Assembly: GCF_002159625.1 (NCBI RefSeq)
Contig: NZ_NFIZ01000006.1
Span: forward strand, 97,075-161,074
DNA length: 64,000 nucleotides
Source of the DNA: Olsenella sp. An285
GTDB lineage: Bacteria; Actinomycetota; Coriobacteriia; Coriobacteriales; Atopobiaceae
Direction of reading: 5' to 3'
Under the pieces are notes generated by a model, which made no database searches, had not been told where the DNA came from, and worked only from the letters and a program-made list of their open reading frames with translations. A program made the translations under genes and the position numbers. This document shows positions 42,090-51,760 of this stretch, piece after piece. Numbering within the stretch: position 1 is the first letter of the stretch; each line of letters opens with the position of its first letter.

Positions 42090-43127
42090 ATGGCCGGCAA
42101 GGTGACGCTCAGGGACATCGCGCGCGAGGTGGGACTCTCCACCACCGCGGTCTCGCTCGTGCTCAACGACCGCCCGTGCAAGATCTCCGAGGAGAGCCGT
42201 CGCCGCATCAAGGAGGTGGCGCGCCGCAAGCGCTACATCCCCAACCAGATCGCGCGAAGCCTCGTGACCAGGCGCTCCCAGACCGTGGGGCTCGTGGTGC
42301 CCAACATCGAGAGCCGGTTCTTCTCGTCACTCGCGCGCCGGCTTGAGCTGGGCTGCCGCGAGCGGGGCTACGTGCTGCTCATCACCAACTCCGACGAGTC
42401 CTCCGAGAACGACTCCGAGCTCGTGGGCCTCCTTGCCAACCGCGGCGTGGACGGCCTCTTTGTTGTGGCGTCCACGGGGGCGGAGGAGCGCGGCCCCCTT
42501 GCGTCCACGCTCGAGGGCCTGCCCGTCCCGTACGTGATGGTGGACCGCCTGATTCCCGGCCTCACGGGGGACAAGGTGGCCTTCAACAACGAGGCGGGCG
42601 GCTACCTGGCGTGCCGCTACCTCCTGGACGCGGGGCACCGGCGCATAGCGTGCCTGCTCAACACGGCGTCGAACACCGGTCGGGAGCGGCGCGTGGGCTA
42701 CGAGCGAGCGCTGCGCGAGCGCGGGATAGAGCCCGACCCGGCACTGGTCTTCCCGTGCGCCTACTACATCCCGGAGGCCTACGAGGTGGTGGCCCGGGTG
42801 CTGGCCACGGACGTCACGGCGGTCTTCGCGGGCAGCGACAACATCGCCCTTGGCCTGCTCAAGCGCCTGTACGAGCGCGGGCTGCGCGTCCCGCGCGACT
42901 ACTCCGTGGTGAGCTACGACAACTCGGCGGCGGACGTGCTCTTTGAGCCGGCGCTCACCTCCATCGAGCAGAACGTGGACGAGCTCGCCGCGGCGGCGCT
43001 CGACCTGCTGTTCCGGAGGATGGGGGAGAGCGAGGAGGGGGAGCTCGGCACCCCCGAGGAGCACATCCTCATGCCCCGTCTGGTGATTAAGAGCAGCGTG
43101 AGGACGCTCGGCGAGGACGTCGCGTAG
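42090..43127 (+). CDS. LacI family regulator
   Basis: 345 residues. N-terminal helix-turn-helix VTLRDIAREVGLSTTAVSLVLN, hinge RYIPNQIARSLVTRRSQTVG, then a periplasmic-binding-protein-like sugar domain ending EEHILMPRLVIKSSV. It begins 10 bp after coaX, but likely controls the adjacent phosphoketolase, whose promoter carries a LacI-type palindrome 55 bp after this gene's stop. It is a clear paralogue of the LacI protein at 62902-63933 (same recognition helix STTAVSxVLN). Confidence 0.9.
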   Translation: MAGKVTLRDIAREVGLSTTAVSLVLNDRPCKISEESRRRIKEVARRKRYIPNQIARSLVTRRSQTVGLVVPNIESRFFSSLARRLELGCRERGYVLLITNSDESSENDSELVGLLANRGVDGLFVVASTGAEERGPLASTLEGLPVPYVMVDRLIPGLTGDKVAFNNEAGGYLACRYLLDAGHRRIACLLNTASNTGRERRVGYERALRERGIEPDPALVFPCAYYIPEAYEVVARVLATDVTAVFAGSDNIALGLLKRLYERGLRVPRDYSVVSYDNSAADVLFEPALTSIEQNVDELAAAALDLLFRRMGESEEGELGTPEEHILMPRLVIKSSVRTLGEDVA

Positions 43128-43182
43128 CCCGATTCGCCTCACGTTCTACTAAATCGTTCAACAAGACGAAATTCTCTAGATA

Positions 43183-43206
43183 GTAAAACGTTTTACCCAA
43201 TATACT
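43183..43206 (+). promoter_or_regulatory. LacI-type operator and -10 box of the phosphoketolase gene
   Basis: The palindrome GTAAAACGTTTTAC (43183-43196) with a central CG is immediately followed by a -10-like TATACT (43201-43206), so repressor would cover the promoter core. No clear -35 was found. Distance to the ATG is 60 bp. Confidence 0.75.
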
Positions 43207-43266
43207 GCAATCAAACGGAAACAGACGGGCCCGATGGGCGGGCCCGCGCGGGAGAAAGGGCATGGC

Positions 43267-45744
43267 ATGGCAAACCCCGTCATCGGCACTCCGTGGAAGA
43301 AGCTCAACGGTCCCGTCTCCGAGGAGGAGCTCAAGGGCGTCGACCGCTACTGGCGCGCCGCGAACTACCTCTCCGTGGGCCAGATCTACCTCCGCTCCAA
43401 CCCGCTCATGAAGGAAGGGTTCAGCCGTGAGGACGTCAAGCACCGCCTCGTGGGCCACTGGGGCACCACGCCGGGCATCAACTTCCTCTTTGGCCACGTC
43501 AACCGCCTCATCGCCGACCACCAGCAGAACGCCATCTTCCTGATGGGCCCCGGCCACGGCGGCCCTGCCGGCACCGCGCAGTCGCTTCTCGACGGCACCT
43601 ACCGTGAGGTCCGCCCGGACATCACGGACGACGAGGCCGGCCTCCAGAAGTTCTTCCGCCAGTTCTCCTACCCCGGCGGCATCCCCAGCCACTACGCGCC
43701 CGAGACCCCCGGCTCCATCCACGAGGGCGGCGAGCTCGGCTACACGCTCTCCCACGCCTATGGCGCCGTGCTCGACAACCCGAGCCTGCTCGCAGTTGCC
43801 GTGGTGGGCGACGGCGAGGCCGAGACCGGCCCGCTCGCCACGTCCTGGCAGACCAACAAGTTCATGGACCCGCTCACCGACGGCATCGTCCTGCCGATCC
43901 TGCACCTCAACGGCTACAAGATCGCCAACCCCACCATCCTCGCCCGCATCTCCGACGCCGAGCGCGACGAGTTCTTCCGCGGCATGGGCTATCACCCGTA
44001 CAACTTCGTCGCCGGCTTTGACAACGAGGACCACTCCTCCATCCACCGTCGCTTCGCGGCGCTGCTCGAGGCCGTCTTCGACGAGATCTGCGACATCAAG
44101 GCTCGCGTGGCCGCCGGCGAGGCGTCCCGCCCGTTCTACCCGATGATCGTCTTCCGCACCCCCAAGGGCTGGACCTGCCCCAAGGAGATCGACGGCAAGA
44201 AGACCGAGGGCTCCTGGCGCGCGCACCAGGTGCCGCTGGCCTCTGCCCGCGACACCGAGGAGCACTTCCAGGTCCTCAAGGGCTGGATGGAGTCCTACAA
44301 GCCCGAGGAGCTCTTCGACGAGTCCGGCGCCATCCGTCCCGAGGTGAACGACTGGATGCCCAAGGGCGACCTGCGCATCGGCGCCAACCCCAACGCCAAC
44401 GGCGGCGTCATCCGCAACGAGCTCGCGCTTCCCGACGCCCGCAAGTACGAGGTGCCGGTTGCCGAGAAGGGCCACGGCTTCGGTTCCGTCGAGGCCACGC
44501 GCGTCCTGGGCGAGTACACGGCCGAGCTCATCAACAACAACCGCGACGCCTTCCGCATCTTTGGCCCGGACGAGACGGCCTCCAACCGCCTGCAGCCGTC
44601 CTACCAGGTGACGGACAAGCAGTGGTTCGGCGAGGGCACCTATGACGACCCCGCCAACGACGAGCACCTCTCCCCGGTGGGCAACATCATCGAGCAGCTC
44701 TCCGAGCACCAGTGCGAGGGTCTGCTCGAGGGCTACATCCTCACCGGCCGCAACGGCCTCTGGAGCTCCTACGAGTCCTTCGTGCACATCGTCGACTCCA
44801 TGGTCAACCAGCACTGCAAGTGGCTCGAGGCCACCGTGCGCCACATCGACTGGCGCAAGCCCATCTCCGGCCTCAACATGCTGCTCTCCAGCCACGTCTG
44901 GCGCCAGGACCACAACGGCTTCTCCCACCAGGACCCCGGCTTCGTTGACGTTCTTCTCAACAAGAACTTCAACAACGACCACGTGGTGAACATCTACTAC
45001 CCGGCCGACGCCAACCTGCTGCTGGCTGTTGCCGAGCGCGCCTACACCTCCACCAACTGCGTGAACGCCATCTTCGCCGGCAAGCAGCCCGCCCCGTCCT
45101 GGGTCACCCTCGACGAGGCCCGCGAGGAGCTCGAGGTCGGCGCTGCCGAGTGGACGTGGGCGTCCAACACCGCCGAGGGCGAGGAGCCTGACATCGTGCT
45201 CGCCTGCTGCGGCGACGTTCCTACCGGCGAGGCCATGGCCGCCCTCGACATGCTCGACAAGCTCGGCGTGAAGGTGCGCCTGGTGAACGTCCTCGACCTG
45301 CTCAAGATCCAGAACGTCTCCGAGAACGACGCCGCCATGTCCGACGAGAAGTTCGTCGAGCTCTTCACCGCGGACAAGCCCGTCCTCTTTGCGTTCCACG
45401 CGTACCCCGGCACGATTCGCCGCCTCATCTGGGACCGTCCGAACCACGACAACTTCAACGTCCACGGCTATCAGGAGCAGGGCTCCACGACCACGCCGTA
45501 CGACATGGTCCGCGTGAACGACATGGACCGCTGGGCCCTCGCCGCCGACGCCCTGCGCATGATCGACGCGGACAAGTGGTCCGAGCAGATCGCCGAGTGG
45601 GAGCGCTTCCGCGTCGACGCGTTCCAGTTCGCGGTCGACAACGGCTACGACCACCCCGCCTTCACCGACTGGAAGTGGCGTGACGCCTCCGACGCCGGCG
45701 AGGACATCTCCGCCACGCAGATGACCGCTGGTGACAACGAGTAA
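43267..45744 (+). CDS. xfp: Phosphoketolase (xylulose-5-P/fructose-6-P)
   Basis: 825 residues, the normal length. ThDP-dependent enzyme that cleaves D-xylulose 5-phosphate (and often fructose 6-phosphate) to acetyl phosphate plus glyceraldehyde 3-phosphate or erythrose 4-phosphate. Landmarks: [42 protein letters not shown], and the ThDP motif [10 protein letters not shown] with the [11 protein letters not shown] continuation. ATG 43267 is preferred over 43234 because GGGAGAAAGGG precedes it. Codon usage is extremely C-biased, a sign of very high expression. Its terminator is at 45780-45814. Confidence 0.95.
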   Translation: MANPVIGTPWKKLNGPVSEEELKGVDRYWRAANYLSVGQIYLRSNPLMKEGFSREDVKHRLVGHWGTTPGINFLFGHVNRLIADHQQNAIFLMGPGHGGPAGTAQSLLDGTYREVRPDITDDEAGLQKFFRQFSYPGGIPSHYAPETPGSIHEGGELGYTLSHAYGAVLDNPSLLAVAVVGDGEAETGPLATSWQTNKFMDPLTDGIVLPILHLNGYKIANPTILARISDAERDEFFRGMGYHPYNFVAGFDNEDHSSIHRRFAALLEAVFDEICDIKARVAAGEASRPFYPMIVFRTPKGWTCPKEIDGKKTEGSWRAHQVPLASARDTEEHFQVLKGWMESYKPEELFDESGAIRPEVNDWMPKGDLRIGANPNANGGVIRNELALPDARKYEVPVAEKGHGFGSVEATRVLGEYTAELINNNRDAFRIFGPDETASNRLQPSYQVTDKQWFGEGTYDDPANDEHLSPVGNIIEQLSEHQCEGLLEGYILTGRNGLWSSYESFVHIVDSMVNQHCKWLEATVRHIDWRKPISGLNMLLSSHVWRQDHNGFSHQDPGFVDVLLNKNFNNDHVVNIYYPADANLLLAVAERAYTSTNCVNAIFAGKQPAPSWVTLDEAREELEVGAAEWTWASNTAEGEEPDIVLACCGDVPTGEAMAALDMLDKLGVKVRLVNVLDLLKIQNVSENDAAMSDEKFVELFTADKPVLFAFHAYPGTIRRLIWDRPNHDNFNVHGYQEQGSTTTPYDMVRVNDMDRWALAADALRMIDADKWSEQIAEWERFRVDAFQFAVDNGYDHPAFTDWKWRDASDAGEDISATQMTAGDNE

Positions 45745-45814
45745 CGTGTAAAAGAGGCAGTTACTTTTGCACGATCCGGCCGCCCGCTCCCTTCCCGGGA
45801 GCGGGCGGTCTTTT
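45745..45814 (+). terminator. xfp downstream hairpins
   Basis: A gene-end repeat CGTGTAAAAG...CTTTTGCACG (45745-45773, one mismatch) begins at the first base after the stop codon TAA. It is followed by a strong terminator: arms CCGCCCGCTCCC (45780-45791) and GGGAGCGGGCGG (45797-45808) and then TCTTTT. Confidence 0.85.
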
Positions 45815-45838
45815 GCTGGCGCGACAGGGGGAGACAGA

Positions 45839-45944
45839 GGGGAGACAAAAGGGACGGGGTGACAGAAGGGACAGGGTAGTTTGTCACGCTACAGCGTGAC
45901 AAACTACCCTGTCCCTTCTGTCACCCCGTCCCTTTTGTCTCCCC
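45839..45944. repeat. 106-bp perfect palindrome with 51-bp arms
   Basis: The arms 45839-45889 and 45894-45944 are perfect inverted copies around TACA. The arm is modular: a GACAAAAGGGAC unit, then a GACAGAAGGGAC unit, then AGGGTAGTTTGTCACGC. The inner part recurs at 52126-52217. It lies beyond the xfp terminator, about 220 bp before the PTS genes. Confidence 0.95.
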
Positions 45945-46010
45945 GTCCCCTTGTCACGCGCCCCGCTTTGTGCACTCGTGCCGTTCGCCTGCTGGCGAGC
46001 GGCGCCGCAT

Positions 46011-46055
46011 GCAACTCGATTCACGGGGTTTCAGGGAATGGGTGATACGAGTTGC
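46011..46055. promoter_or_regulatory. Inverted repeat upstream of the PTS operon, possible operator
   Basis: GCAACTCG (46011-46018) and CGAGTTGC (46048-46055) are separated by 29 nt (about three helical turns centre to centre is 37 bp). This suits a regulator that binds two sites, for example the SorC protein encoded downstream. No sure promoter boxes were identified. Confidence 0.45.
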
Positions 46056-46165
46056 GTTTCTCTCCCCGTTTCTTGAAGGGATTTCACTTCTCGCCAATGA
46101 TTAGGCCGTGCGCACGTGATGGTTCTATCGGTTGCTCGAGATAGCTAGGGGAGGTCACGATTGTC

Positions 46166-47590
46166 ATGGAGATAATTCTGGGCATATGGAACGCGATTTT
46201 TAACAACGTCATCGCGCTGCCCTCGATCTTTATCGGACTCATCGTCGTTGTCGGCTATGCCCTGATGAAGAAGAAGTGGTACGAGGTCGGGGCTGGATTC
46301 ATCCGCACCGTCGTGGGCTACATGATTCTGCAGGTGGGCTCGTCGCAGCTCAAGAACACCATTACGCCGCTGCTCAACGGCATCCAGCAGAAGTGGGGCA
46401 TCTCCGCCGCGGTGATGGATCCCAACATCGGCATGGCCGCCGGCCAGAGCGCTCTCGAGAGCATCGGCGTCACCACGTCGTTCGCGACCATCGCGCTTCT
46501 CATCGCGTTCATCTGGAACATCGTGCTCGTGGCCCTGAGGAAGTACTCCAAGATTCGCACCCTGTTCACCACGGGCCACATCATGGTCCAGCAGACCGCG
46601 GTGGCAACGTGGATCGTCCTCTTCCTCCTGCCGCCGCTGCGCAACGTCTGGGGTGTCGTCCTCACGGGCATTCTCATTGGCACGTACTGGTCGGTCTTCT
46701 CCAACCTCACCGTCGAGCCCACCCAGGAGTTGACGGACGACTCCGGCTTTGCCATCGGCCACCAGCAGATGCTCGGCATCTGGGTCGTGTCCAAGATCGC
46801 CCCGCTCTTCAGGAGCAAGAAGGAGGGCGAGAAGGACAAGGAGATCAAAATCGGTGGCGCCGCCAAGGTGCTCGATGACTACGTCGTCTCGACCACTCTC
46901 ATCATGCTGCTGTTCTTTGGCATCGTCATGGTCATCATCGGCCCCGACATCCTGAAGGAGCTCGACACCTCCTACTCCGCCGGCGTGGCGTTTGGCGTCT
47001 ACATCTTCCAGAAGTGCGCCTCCTTCGCCGTCGACCTCGTGATCCTCAAGACCGGCATCCGCATGTTCGTCTCCGAGATGGTCGAGTCCTTCAACGGAAT
47101 CTCGAGCTCCGCCCTCAAGGGCTCCATCCCCGCCGTCGACTGCGCCGCCACGCTCTCCTTTGGCAACCCCAACGCGTCGACCCTCGGCTTCCTCTGCGGA
47201 GCCCTCGGCCAGATCGTCGCGATCGCCGGCCTGCTGATCTTCCAGTCCCCGATCATGGTCATTCCCGGCTTCGTCCCGCTGTTCTTCGACAACGCCACGC
47301 TCGGTCTCTACGCAGAGATGAAGGGCGGCATGCGCGCGCTCGTCACCTGCTGCGTGGCATCCGGCGTGCTCCAGGTTCTTGGCAGCGCGGCCGCCATCGG
47401 GTTGTTCTCCCTCGCCTCCTTCGGCGGGTACCCGGGCAACCTCGACTGGGCCACCACGTGGCTCGGCATCGGCGCGGTCATCAACTGGCTCGCCGTGCCC
47501 GGAGCGATTCTGTGCATCGTGGGTATGCTTGTCATACCTCAGCTCCAATACCGTCACCACAAGGACACGTACTTCCAGATGGAGGAGTAA
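46166..47590 (+). CDS. PTS EIIC of the ascorbate (UlaA/SgaT) type
   Basis: 474 residues, about 11 membrane segments, of the AG (ascorbate-galactitol) EIIC superfamily. Family features: AIFNNVIALPSIFIGLIVVVGYALMKK, then GGFIRTVVGYMILQVGSS-like GAGFIRTVVGYMILQVGSSQL, TTGHIMVQQTA and GIRMFVSEMVESFNGISSSALKG. It imports and, with its EIIB, phosphorylates a sugar or sugar acid. No EIIA is encoded in the cluster. GGGAGGT lies 12 bp before ATG 46166. EIIB follows 3 bp after the stop. Confidence 0.9.
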   Translation: MEIILGIWNAIFNNVIALPSIFIGLIVVVGYALMKKKWYEVGAGFIRTVVGYMILQVGSSQLKNTITPLLNGIQQKWGISAAVMDPNIGMAAGQSALESIGVTTSFATIALLIAFIWNIVLVALRKYSKIRTLFTTGHIMVQQTAVATWIVLFLLPPLRNVWGVVLTGILIGTYWSVFSNLTVEPTQELTDDSGFAIGHQQMLGIWVVSKIAPLFRSKKEGEKDKEIKIGGAAKVLDDYVVSTTLIMLLFFGIVMVIIGPDILKELDTSYSAGVAFGVYIFQKCASFAVDLVILKTGIRMFVSEMVESFNGISSSALKGSIPAVDCAATLSFGNPNASTLGFLCGALGQIVAIAGLLIFQSPIMVIPGFVPLFFDNATLGLYAEMKGGMRALVTCCVASGVLQVLGSAAAIGLFSLASFGGYPGNLDWATTWLGIGAVINWLAVPGAILCIVGMLVIPQLQYRHHKDTYFQMEE

Positions 47591-47593
47591 AAG

Positions 47594-47875
47594 ATGATCA
47601 AGGTACTGGTTGCCTGCGGCTGCGGCATGGGAAGCTCTCAGCTTCTCAAGATGAACTGCTCCAAGGTTCTCGACAAGCTGGGCATCGACCACGAGATCGA
47701 GCACACGAGCGTGGGGGAGGCCAAGTCCATGGCCCACGACTACGATCTCGTCATCGTTGCCGAGAACTTCGTCGACAGCTTTGACCCGGGCTGCGGGGCA
47801 AAGATCGTCGGGCTCAAGAACATCATGAACAAGAAGGAGCTTCAGGAGAAGCTCGAGACGCTCGATCTGAGCTAG
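47594..47875 (+). CDS. PTS EIIB of the ascorbate/galactitol type
   Basis: 93 residues, the usual size for a free UlaB/SgaB protein. The N-terminal phosphorylation loop CGCGMGSSQLL has the likely phosphocysteine Cys8. The rest (HTSVGEAKSMAHDYDLVIVAENFVDSF) is the Rossmann-like IIB fold. It passes phosphate from EIIA to the incoming substrate on EIIC. Which EIIA serves it is unknown, since none is nearby. Confidence 0.9.
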   Translation: MIKVLVACGCGMGSSQLLKMNCSKVLDKLGIDHEIEHTSVGEAKSMAHDYDLVIVAENFVDSFDPGCGAKIVGLKNIMNKKELQEKLETLDLS

Positions 47876-47883
47876 CCCCCCAC

Positions 47884-47921
47884 GCGGGAGGCGCCGCGCG
47901 AGCGACGGCGGCGCCTCCCGC
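47884..47921. terminator. Intra-operon hairpin between EIIB and the regulator
   Basis: Perfect 14-bp arms GCGGGAGGCGCCGC (47884-47897) and GCGGCGCCTCCCGC (47908-47921), without a T tract. It may attenuate read-through into the regulator and sulfotransferase genes or stabilise the PTS mRNA. Confidence 0.6.
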
Positions 47922-47957
47922 CGACCGACCAACCCACAAGAAGAAGGCGAGGGTCCC

Positions 47958-48932
47958 ATGGCTAGGTCCAGCGATGAGGAGATGATGATTATCTCAGAGA
48001 TCGCGAGGCTCTATTACATCGAGGGCCTCTCGCAGGTGGAGATAGCGGAGAGCCTCTTCATGTCCAAGGCGCGCGTCTCGCGCGCGCTCAAGACTGCTCG
48101 TGAGCAGAAGATTGTCGAGTTCACCATCAACTACCCGCTCGAACGCTCGAGAATGCTCGAGGAGGCGCTCAAGAAGGCGTACGGCCTCGAGGAGGCGCGA
48201 GTGGTGCTCGACATGAAGGGCTACCACTCGACGGAGGTCCCCATCAAGCAGATTGGCGAGATGGGAGCCTCGTACCTCGACGAGGTCCTCGAGAACGGGG
48301 ACAGGATCGGGGTCTCCTGGGGCAAGACCATCGACCAGGTGGTCCGTCACCTCAAGCCGTCGGGACCTCGCGCCATCCAGGTCTATCAGCTGGTGGGAAG
48401 CCCCAACGAGGACTACGTGACGGGCAGTCAGATCTCCGCCATCGCCCAGGGAATCGCACGCGCCTTCAACGGTAGCTGCTCGCTCCTCTACGCGCCGATG
48501 TACATCAACAACAACATCGTCAGGCGCGAGCTCAAGAAGGAGCCGACCATCAAGAGGACGCTCGAGCGAATCCGCTCGGTCGACTACGTCCTCACGGGAA
48601 TCGCGGACATGGGCGCCGTGATGGCGGGCAACACCTGGGCGGGCTACCTGACGGACGAGCGCCGGCGCGAGATTAAGGCAAAGGGTGCCGTCGGGTATCT
48701 CTGCGGCTACTTCATCGACAGGGACGGTCGGAAGCTCAACGACGAGCTCAACGAGAAGATTGTGGGAATCCAGTTCGATGAGCTGAGGCGAGTTCCGCAC
48801 GTCATAGCGGTTGCGGGAGGAATAGACAAGACGCAGTCCATACACGCCGCCATGAGGGGCGGACTCATTAACTGCCTCATTACGGACAGCAGGATCGCCG
48901 AGAAGCTCATCCAGATGAATCGGAGTGCGTGA
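47958..48932 (+). CDS. SorC family sugar-responsive regulator
   Basis: 324 residues. N-terminal helix-turn-helix: ARLYYIEGLSQVEIAESLFMSKARVSRALK, typical for SorC/DeoR-like regulators (SorC, CggR, DeoR of Bacillus). The C-terminal sugar-phosphate-binding domain has GDRIGVSWGKTIDQVV, the family 'GvsWGxT' motif, and AVAGGIDKTQSIHAAMRGGLINCLITD. It likely senses the phosphorylated PTS substrate and controls this operon. The next gene starts 2 bp after its stop, so the sulfotransferase is in the same unit. Confidence 0.9.
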   Translation: MARSSDEEMMIISEIARLYYIEGLSQVEIAESLFMSKARVSRALKTAREQKIVEFTINYPLERSRMLEEALKKAYGLEEARVVLDMKGYHSTEVPIKQIGEMGASYLDEVLENGDRIGVSWGKTIDQVVRHLKPSGPRAIQVYQLVGSPNEDYVTGSQISAIAQGIARAFNGSCSLLYAPMYINNNIVRRELKKEPTIKRTLERIRSVDYVLTGIADMGAVMAGNTWAGYLTDERRREIKAKGAVGYLCGYFIDRDGRKLNDELNEKIVGIQFDELRRVPHVIAVAGGIDKTQSIHAAMRGGLINCLITDSRIAEKLIQMNRSA

Positions 48933-48934
48933 CC

Positions 48935-50803
48935 ATGACGAACCACATTCCCTATGCGTTCCAGGAGTCGCTCGCCAGAAGGCAGGAGCTTTCCGAGCGC
49001 GCGGTCCTGGACGAGTTCGAGAGGGGGTCGTATGACATCGAGAACCCCCTCGTCAAGGTAAACCCCTATCTGATCAACCCCCTTGCGGCGCTCGTGTGCT
49101 TTGAGACGCCGGAGGAGGTGGCGGTGAGCGTCACCGTGAGGGGCATCGAGCCCGAGGGCGACATCTCCCACACCTTCCCGCCGGCGCGAAGGCACGTCCT
49201 TCCCGTCCTTGGCCTGTATCCGGGCAGGAGAAACAGGGTCGACCTCACGCCCTACGAGGGTTCTGCGCACACCATCGAGATCGAGACGCAACCCCTGGGC
49301 GACAACGCGCCCGAGCTCGTTCGTATGGAGACTACCCCCTCCTACCTTGGCGAGGACCTCATCTTTGTGACGCCCTCCCTCGCTGCGCTCGCCACGGGCT
49401 TCGACTACCGCGGCGACATCCGCTGGCACCTCAACGAGCCGCTCGTCTTTGACATGAAGCGCCTGCGCAACGGCAACGTCCTCATTGGCACCGAGCGCGT
49501 CATAGAGATGCCCTACTACATGACGGGCCTCTACGAGATGACGCTCGCGGGCAAGATCGTCCGCGAGTACTCGATCCCCGGTGGCTACCACCACGACCAG
49601 TGGGAGATGGACGACGGAAACCTCCTCGTGCTGACGGAGAGCCCCACGTTCTCAACAGTGGAGGACCAGGTCGTTCTTCTCGACCGCAAGACCGGCGAGG
49701 AGCTGCGCCGCTGGGACCTCAAGGACTGCCTCGTCCCCGGCGAGGGCAAGTCGGGCAGCTGGTCCCAGAAGGACTGGTTCCACAACAACGCCCTCTGGTA
49801 CGACCGCAACGACAATGCCATCGTGCTGAGCGGCCGCCACACCGACTGCATCGTGAGCATCGACTATGACACGGGCGAGCTCAAGTGGATTCTCGGCGAC
49901 CCGAGGACGTGGCCCGAGGACAAGCAGCGCTACCTCTTCCGCCAGGTGGGGGACGGCGACTTCGACTGGTTCTACGAGCAGCACGGCTGCCTCGTGGCGC
50001 CCAACGGCGACATCATGTGCTTCGACAACGGGCGCTTTCGCTCGAAGATCCGCGAGGAGTTCCTGCTCAACAAGGATAACTTCTCTCGCGGCGTGCGCTA
50101 TCGCATCAACCGCGAGGACATGACCGTCGAGCAGGTCTGGCAGTACGGCAAGGAGCTCGGGGAGGACTTCTACTCCTCCTACATCGGCAACGTGGAGCTC
50201 TACGGCAGGGACTGGTACATGGTGCACTCGGGTGGCATCCAGTACTACGGCGAGCACGCCTCCGAGACCCCCGCGGCTCTCATGCAGAACGATCCCAACG
50301 TGCGGGCCGAGAGCGAGACGGTGGAGATTCGCGACGGGCGCATCATGCTCGACCTGCGCATCACGGGCAACTTCTACCGTGCCGAGAAGCTCTCGCTCTA
50401 CCACGACCAGGACAACGCCCCGCTCGGCCCCGCGGAGCGGCTTGGCTCGATTGGAGTGACGAGCGAGTTCGAGACGCTCATCCCCGTTCCGCGCACGGGC
50501 GAGATGTTGCCGGAGCGCTACGAGGCGAGCATCACCGAGGAACAGGACCGCTTCACCTTTGACGCCATCTTCGAGAGCGGCCAGCTCGTGATGCTCATGC
50601 TCGAGAAGGGCGAGGAGCGGCACGGCTACTTCATCAGCACGGCAAAGAACAAGTTCAACGCGCTGTGCTGCGGCACCTTCATCAAGAACGACCCGCGCAG
50701 CGTCTCCATGAGCGTGAGCAAGGAGGGTCTGTCGGGCACCTACGAGGTCTGCGTGGTCGTGGACGACGCGGAGTTCGAGACGGGCATTGAGATCACCTGC
50801 TAG
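48935..50803 (+). CDS. Arylsulfate sulfotransferase (ASST family), predicted cytoplasmic
   Basis: 622 residues. N-terminal ASST_N-like beta domain (about 30-125), then a six-bladed propeller. Histidine landmarks of the family are present: DWFHNNALWYD (His283), SGRHTDCIVSID (His302), EQHGCLVAPNGDIMCFDNG (His350) and WYMVHSGGI (His431). One of these, probably His431 (by position like the sulfated His436 of the E. coli enzyme), would be the sulfohistidine nucleophile. ASSTs move sulfate from one phenolic sulfate to another phenol without PAPS. There is no signal peptide, unlike the periplasmic proteobacterial enzymes. ATG 48935 follows GGAG. Thioredoxin reductase and thioredoxin genes follow. 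Confidence 0.85.
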   Translation: MTNHIPYAFQESLARRQELSERAVLDEFERGSYDIENPLVKVNPYLINPLAALVCFETPEEVAVSVTVRGIEPEGDISHTFPPARRHVLPVLGLYPGRRNRVDLTPYEGSAHTIEIETQPLGDNAPELVRMETTPSYLGEDLIFVTPSLAALATGFDYRGDIRWHLNEPLVFDMKRLRNGNVLIGTERVIEMPYYMTGLYEMTLAGKIVREYSIPGGYHHDQWEMDDGNLLVLTESPTFSTVEDQVVLLDRKTGEELRRWDLKDCLVPGEGKSGSWSQKDWFHNNALWYDRNDNAIVLSGRHTDCIVSIDYDTGELKWILGDPRTWPEDKQRYLFRQVGDGDFDWFYEQHGCLVAPNGDIMCFDNGRFRSKIREEFLLNKDNFSRGVRYRINREDMTVEQVWQYGKELGEDFYSSYIGNVELYGRDWYMVHSGGIQYYGEHASETPAALMQNDPNVRAESETVEIRDGRIMLDLRITGNFYRAEKLSLYHDQDNAPLGPAERLGSIGVTSEFETLIPVPRTGEMLPERYEASITEEQDRFTFDAIFESGQLVMLMLEKGEERHGYFISTAKNKFNALCCGTFIKNDPRSVSMSVSKEGLSGTYEVCVVVDDAEFETGIEITC

Positions 50804-50830
50804 CTCGAGGCTGCTGAGAAAGGAGAAGAC

Positions 50831-51748
50831 ATGTACGATCTGGCGATTGTGGGGTGCGGCCCGGCGGGAATGACCGCCGCCATCTATGGTGCCCGCGCCA
50901 ACCTCTCCGTCGTCCTTCTCGACAGACTTGCGCCGGGCGGGCAGATCATCAACACGAACGAGATTCAGAACTATCCGGGCATGGGAACGGTCAACGGCGC
51001 TGAGCTCGCCATCAAGATGTATGAGCACACCCAGGAGCTGGGGGTGCCGCTCGACTATCGCACGGTCACGAGCGTCGAGCGCACCGAGAACGGGTTCTCC
51101 CTCCTGAGCTCGGAGTACCCGGACGATCCCGTGAGCGCGCGTGCCGTAGTCATGGCAACGGGAACGAGCCCGCGCACGCTTGGGGTGGAAGGCGAAGGCC
51201 GGTTCAAGGGCAACGGGGTGAGCTGGTGCGCCGTGTGCGACGGGGCCGCCTGCAAGGGCCAGGACGTCATCGTTGTCGGTGGCGGCAACTCCGCCGTGGA
51301 GGAGGCGCTCTTCCTCTCGGAGGTGGCCCGGTCCGTGACCGTGCTTGTCCGCCGGACCATGCGAGCCGACCCCGCCTCCTGCGACCTCCTCCGTGCCAGG
51401 GAGAACGTGACGATCCGCGAGGGGTGGAGCGTCGTCTCCTTTGAGGGCGGCTCGTGCCTCGAGGCCGCGAGGGTCCGCTGCTCCGCGACAGGCGAGGAGG
51501 AGGTCATTTCCTGCCAGCACGCCTTTGAGTACGTGGGCCTCGATCCCGTGACCGATTGCGTGAGTGACCTCGGCGTGCTTGACGAGGCGGGATATGTGAT
51601 CGCCGACCAGGGGATGCGGACCTCGGTTCCCGGGCTCTTTGCCGCGGGGGACTGCATCGCCAAGGAGTTGAGGCAGGTTGTGACGGCGTGCTCGGACGGT
51701 GCCGTGGCGGCCCGTTCTGCCGCGCATTGGCTCAAGACTGCCAGATGA
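50831..51748 (+). CDS. trxB: Thioredoxin reductase
   Basis: 305 residues. FAD loop GCGPAGMTAAIYGARA near 9-24, redox-active CAVC at 133-136, NADPH loop VVGGGNSAVEEALFL and C-terminal TSVPGLFAAGDCIAKELRQVVTACSDGAVAA. It reduces thioredoxin with NADPH or another donor. AGAAAGGAG lies before ATG 50831, 28 bp after the sulfotransferase stop. The pair with the following thioredoxin looks dedicated to this cluster. Confidence 0.95.
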   Translation: MYDLAIVGCGPAGMTAAIYGARANLSVVLLDRLAPGGQIINTNEIQNYPGMGTVNGAELAIKMYEHTQELGVPLDYRTVTSVERTENGFSLLSSEYPDDPVSARAVVMATGTSPRTLGVEGEGRFKGNGVSWCAVCDGAACKGQDVIVVGGGNSAVEEALFLSEVARSVTVLVRRTMRADPASCDLLRARENVTIREGWSVVSFEGGSCLEAARVRCSATGEEEVISCQHAFEYVGLDPVTDCVSDLGVLDEAGYVIADQGMRTSVPGLFAAGDCIAKELRQVVTACSDGAVAARSAAHWLKTAR

Positions 51749-51760
51749 GAGGAGAATCTG

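Noticed and set aside
43087..45654. 855-residue open frame antisense to phosphoketolase
   Set aside because: Pure mirror of a highly C-biased gene; no start signal and no domain.
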